NCBI GenBank assembly: GCA_035504215.1
Contig: DATJSI010000025.1
Coordinates: 1-62,049, forward strand
Source: Mycobacteriales bacterium
Lineage (GTDB): Bacteria; Actinomycetota; Actinomycetes; JAFAQI01
Length of the DNA: 62,049 bases
Direction of reading: 5' to 3'
Below the pieces are notes generated by a model. That model had not been told where the DNA came from, ran no database searches, and was given only the letters and a program-made list of their open reading frames with translations. Both the position numbers and the translations under genes were made by a program. This document shows, piece after piece, positions 61,299 through 62,049 of this stretch; positions within the stretch are counted from its first letter, which is position 1, and every line of letters begins with the position of its first letter.

Positions 61299-62049
61299 CT
61301 AGCTCGCCGTCATCGTCTTGGAGTAGGCGTTACTGACGCCGCCGTCGGGGTTGGTGACCGTGATGACCACCGTCACGCTCCCTGAGGTCGGTGTGGCGAG
61401 CGCCTTGGCGCTGAAGCTCAACGACGTCGAGCTCGTGACGGTCGTCGCGGAGATGCTCGTCATCGACGTCCCGTTCTCGGTGATCGTGACCGTCGCGCCG
61501 CTCACGAAGCCGGTGCCGGTCAACGTGTAGGTCGTCGACGAGTTGTGCTTGACGGTCGCCGGCGTCACCGCCGTGATCGTCGGTGCCGCGTCAACCGTCA
61601 GCCCGATGGATGCCGATCCGCCGTCGGGGTTGGTCACCGTGATGGTGTCGGTGCCCGTGGCGGTCGCGTTGAAGTTGTTCAGCACGATCGAGGTCGAGGT
61701 GATCGTGCCGACCGTCCAGGTGCCGTTGCTCGCCGCGACGGTCAGGCCCGACTGGAAGCCGGTGCCGACCAGCGTGATGGTCTTCGCCTGGCCCTTGACG
61801 ACCGGCGAACCCGTGATCGACGTGAGGGTCGGCTTGGGGGTGATGGTGATCGAGTAGCTGGACACGCCCCCGTCGGGGTTGGTCACGGTCAGCAGGTCCG
61901 GACCGGTCGACGTGGGCAGGAAGTTGTTCAGGGTGATCGACGTCGAGGTCACCGTGCCCAAGGTGAACGTGCCGTTCGCGGCCGCCACGGACAGGCCGGT
62001 CTGGAAGCCGGTGCCGGTCAGTGTCTCCGTGTGGGACACGCTGACGAGC
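61299..62049 (-). CDS. IPT/TIG-repeat protein of the pilus locus (partial, 5' end missing)
   Basis: C-terminal 249 residues of a longer protein that runs off the right edge. Three IPT/TIG Ig-like units are seen, each with LTGTGF or LVGTGF near its start and VTNPDGG near its end. No cell-wall sorting signal or anchor is seen at the C-terminus (KTMTAS). The stop TAG is 2 bases before the PilW-like ATG, so it is co-transcribed. If its missing start has a prepilin leader it would be a pilus tip protein; otherwise a secreted adhesin. Confidence 0.75.
   Translation of the reverse strand, partial: LVSVSHTETLTGTGFQTGLSVAAANGTFTLGTVTSTSITLNNFLPTSTGPDLLTVTNPDGGVSSYSITITPKPTLTSITGSPVVKGQAKTITLVGTGFQSGLTVAASNGTWTVGTITSTSIVLNNFNATATGTDTITVTNPDGGSASIGLTVDAAPTITAVTPATVKHNSSTTYTLTGTGFVSGATVTITENGTSMTSISATTVTSSTSLSFSAKALATPTSGSVTVVITVTNPDGGVSNAYSKTMTAS
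61342..61883 (-). repeat. Tandem IPT repeat units (DNA level)
   Basis: The 14-mer CCGTCGGGGTTGGT (plus strand) recurs at 61342-61355, 61621-61634 and 61870-61883, spaced 279 and 249 bases (93 and 83 codons). Each copy encodes the end of VTNPDGG. The repeats mark domain duplication within the IPT gene, and further copies are likely beyond the window. Confidence 0.8.

Overview
The window is a high-GC actinobacterial chromosome segment. It begins inside a 16S rRNA gene whose sequence and leader look actinobacterial. It also carries an mIHF gene (mihF), a PriA without helicase motifs, many GTG starts, and TAG-type -10 boxes. The species cannot be named from the sequence alone; the order Frankiales or relatives is only a guess. 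Every gene I can support reads on the minus strand, so the account below runs from right (high coordinates, upstream) to left (downstream).

Region 1 (62049-54553) is a type IV pilus locus. It holds a partial protein of tandem IPT/TIG Ig-like repeats, a PilW-like prepilin, and a 590-aa pilin-like protein with a large exported domain carrying QxW lectin-like motifs. A perfect inverted repeat (terminator) follows, then the prepilin peptidase, then pilM-pilN-pilO and a PilP-like protein, ending in a second terminator. The motor ATPases, platform protein and major pilin are not in the window.

Region 2 (54502-46582) is aroC-aroK-aroB-aroQ, an Xaa-Pro peptidase, efp and nusB. Two polytopic GT-C/GT87-type membrane proteins are inserted beside efp and nusB.

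Region 3 (46540-35023) is the pyrimidine operon: promoter, PyrR-binding leader over the Shine-Dalgarno, then pyrR-pyrB-pyrC-(50-aa membrane protein)-carA-carB-pyrK-pyrD-pyrF. It runs into mihF-gmk-rpoZ, with a promoter for mihF inside the end of pyrF.

Region 4 (35003-25271) is coaBC, a GNAT acetyltransferase, metK, priA, def, fmt, rsmB, rpe and a GGDEF response regulator, many joined by ATGA/GTGA overlaps. Region 5 (25218-19043) is an FMN riboswitch, ribD-ribE-ribBA-ribH, hisG, a DMT-type membrane protein and an SseB-domain protein. Region 6 (18882-14321/11860) is a hairpin leader, infC (apparent ATC start), rpmI, rplT, a SpoU-type RNA methyltransferase, an orphan soluble histidine kinase, pheS and pheT. 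Region 7 (11850-1485) is [32 protein letters not shown], an alkyladenine glycosylase gene and tyrS. Region 8 (1467-1) is an rRNA promoter only 18 bases after tyrS, a 16S leader and the first ~1155 nt of the 16S gene.

Most of the window is conserved housekeeping in a typical actinobacterial order. The least ordinary parts are the pilus locus with its lectin-like pilin and IPT protein, the paired membrane glycosyltransferase-like genes, and several regulatory leaders.
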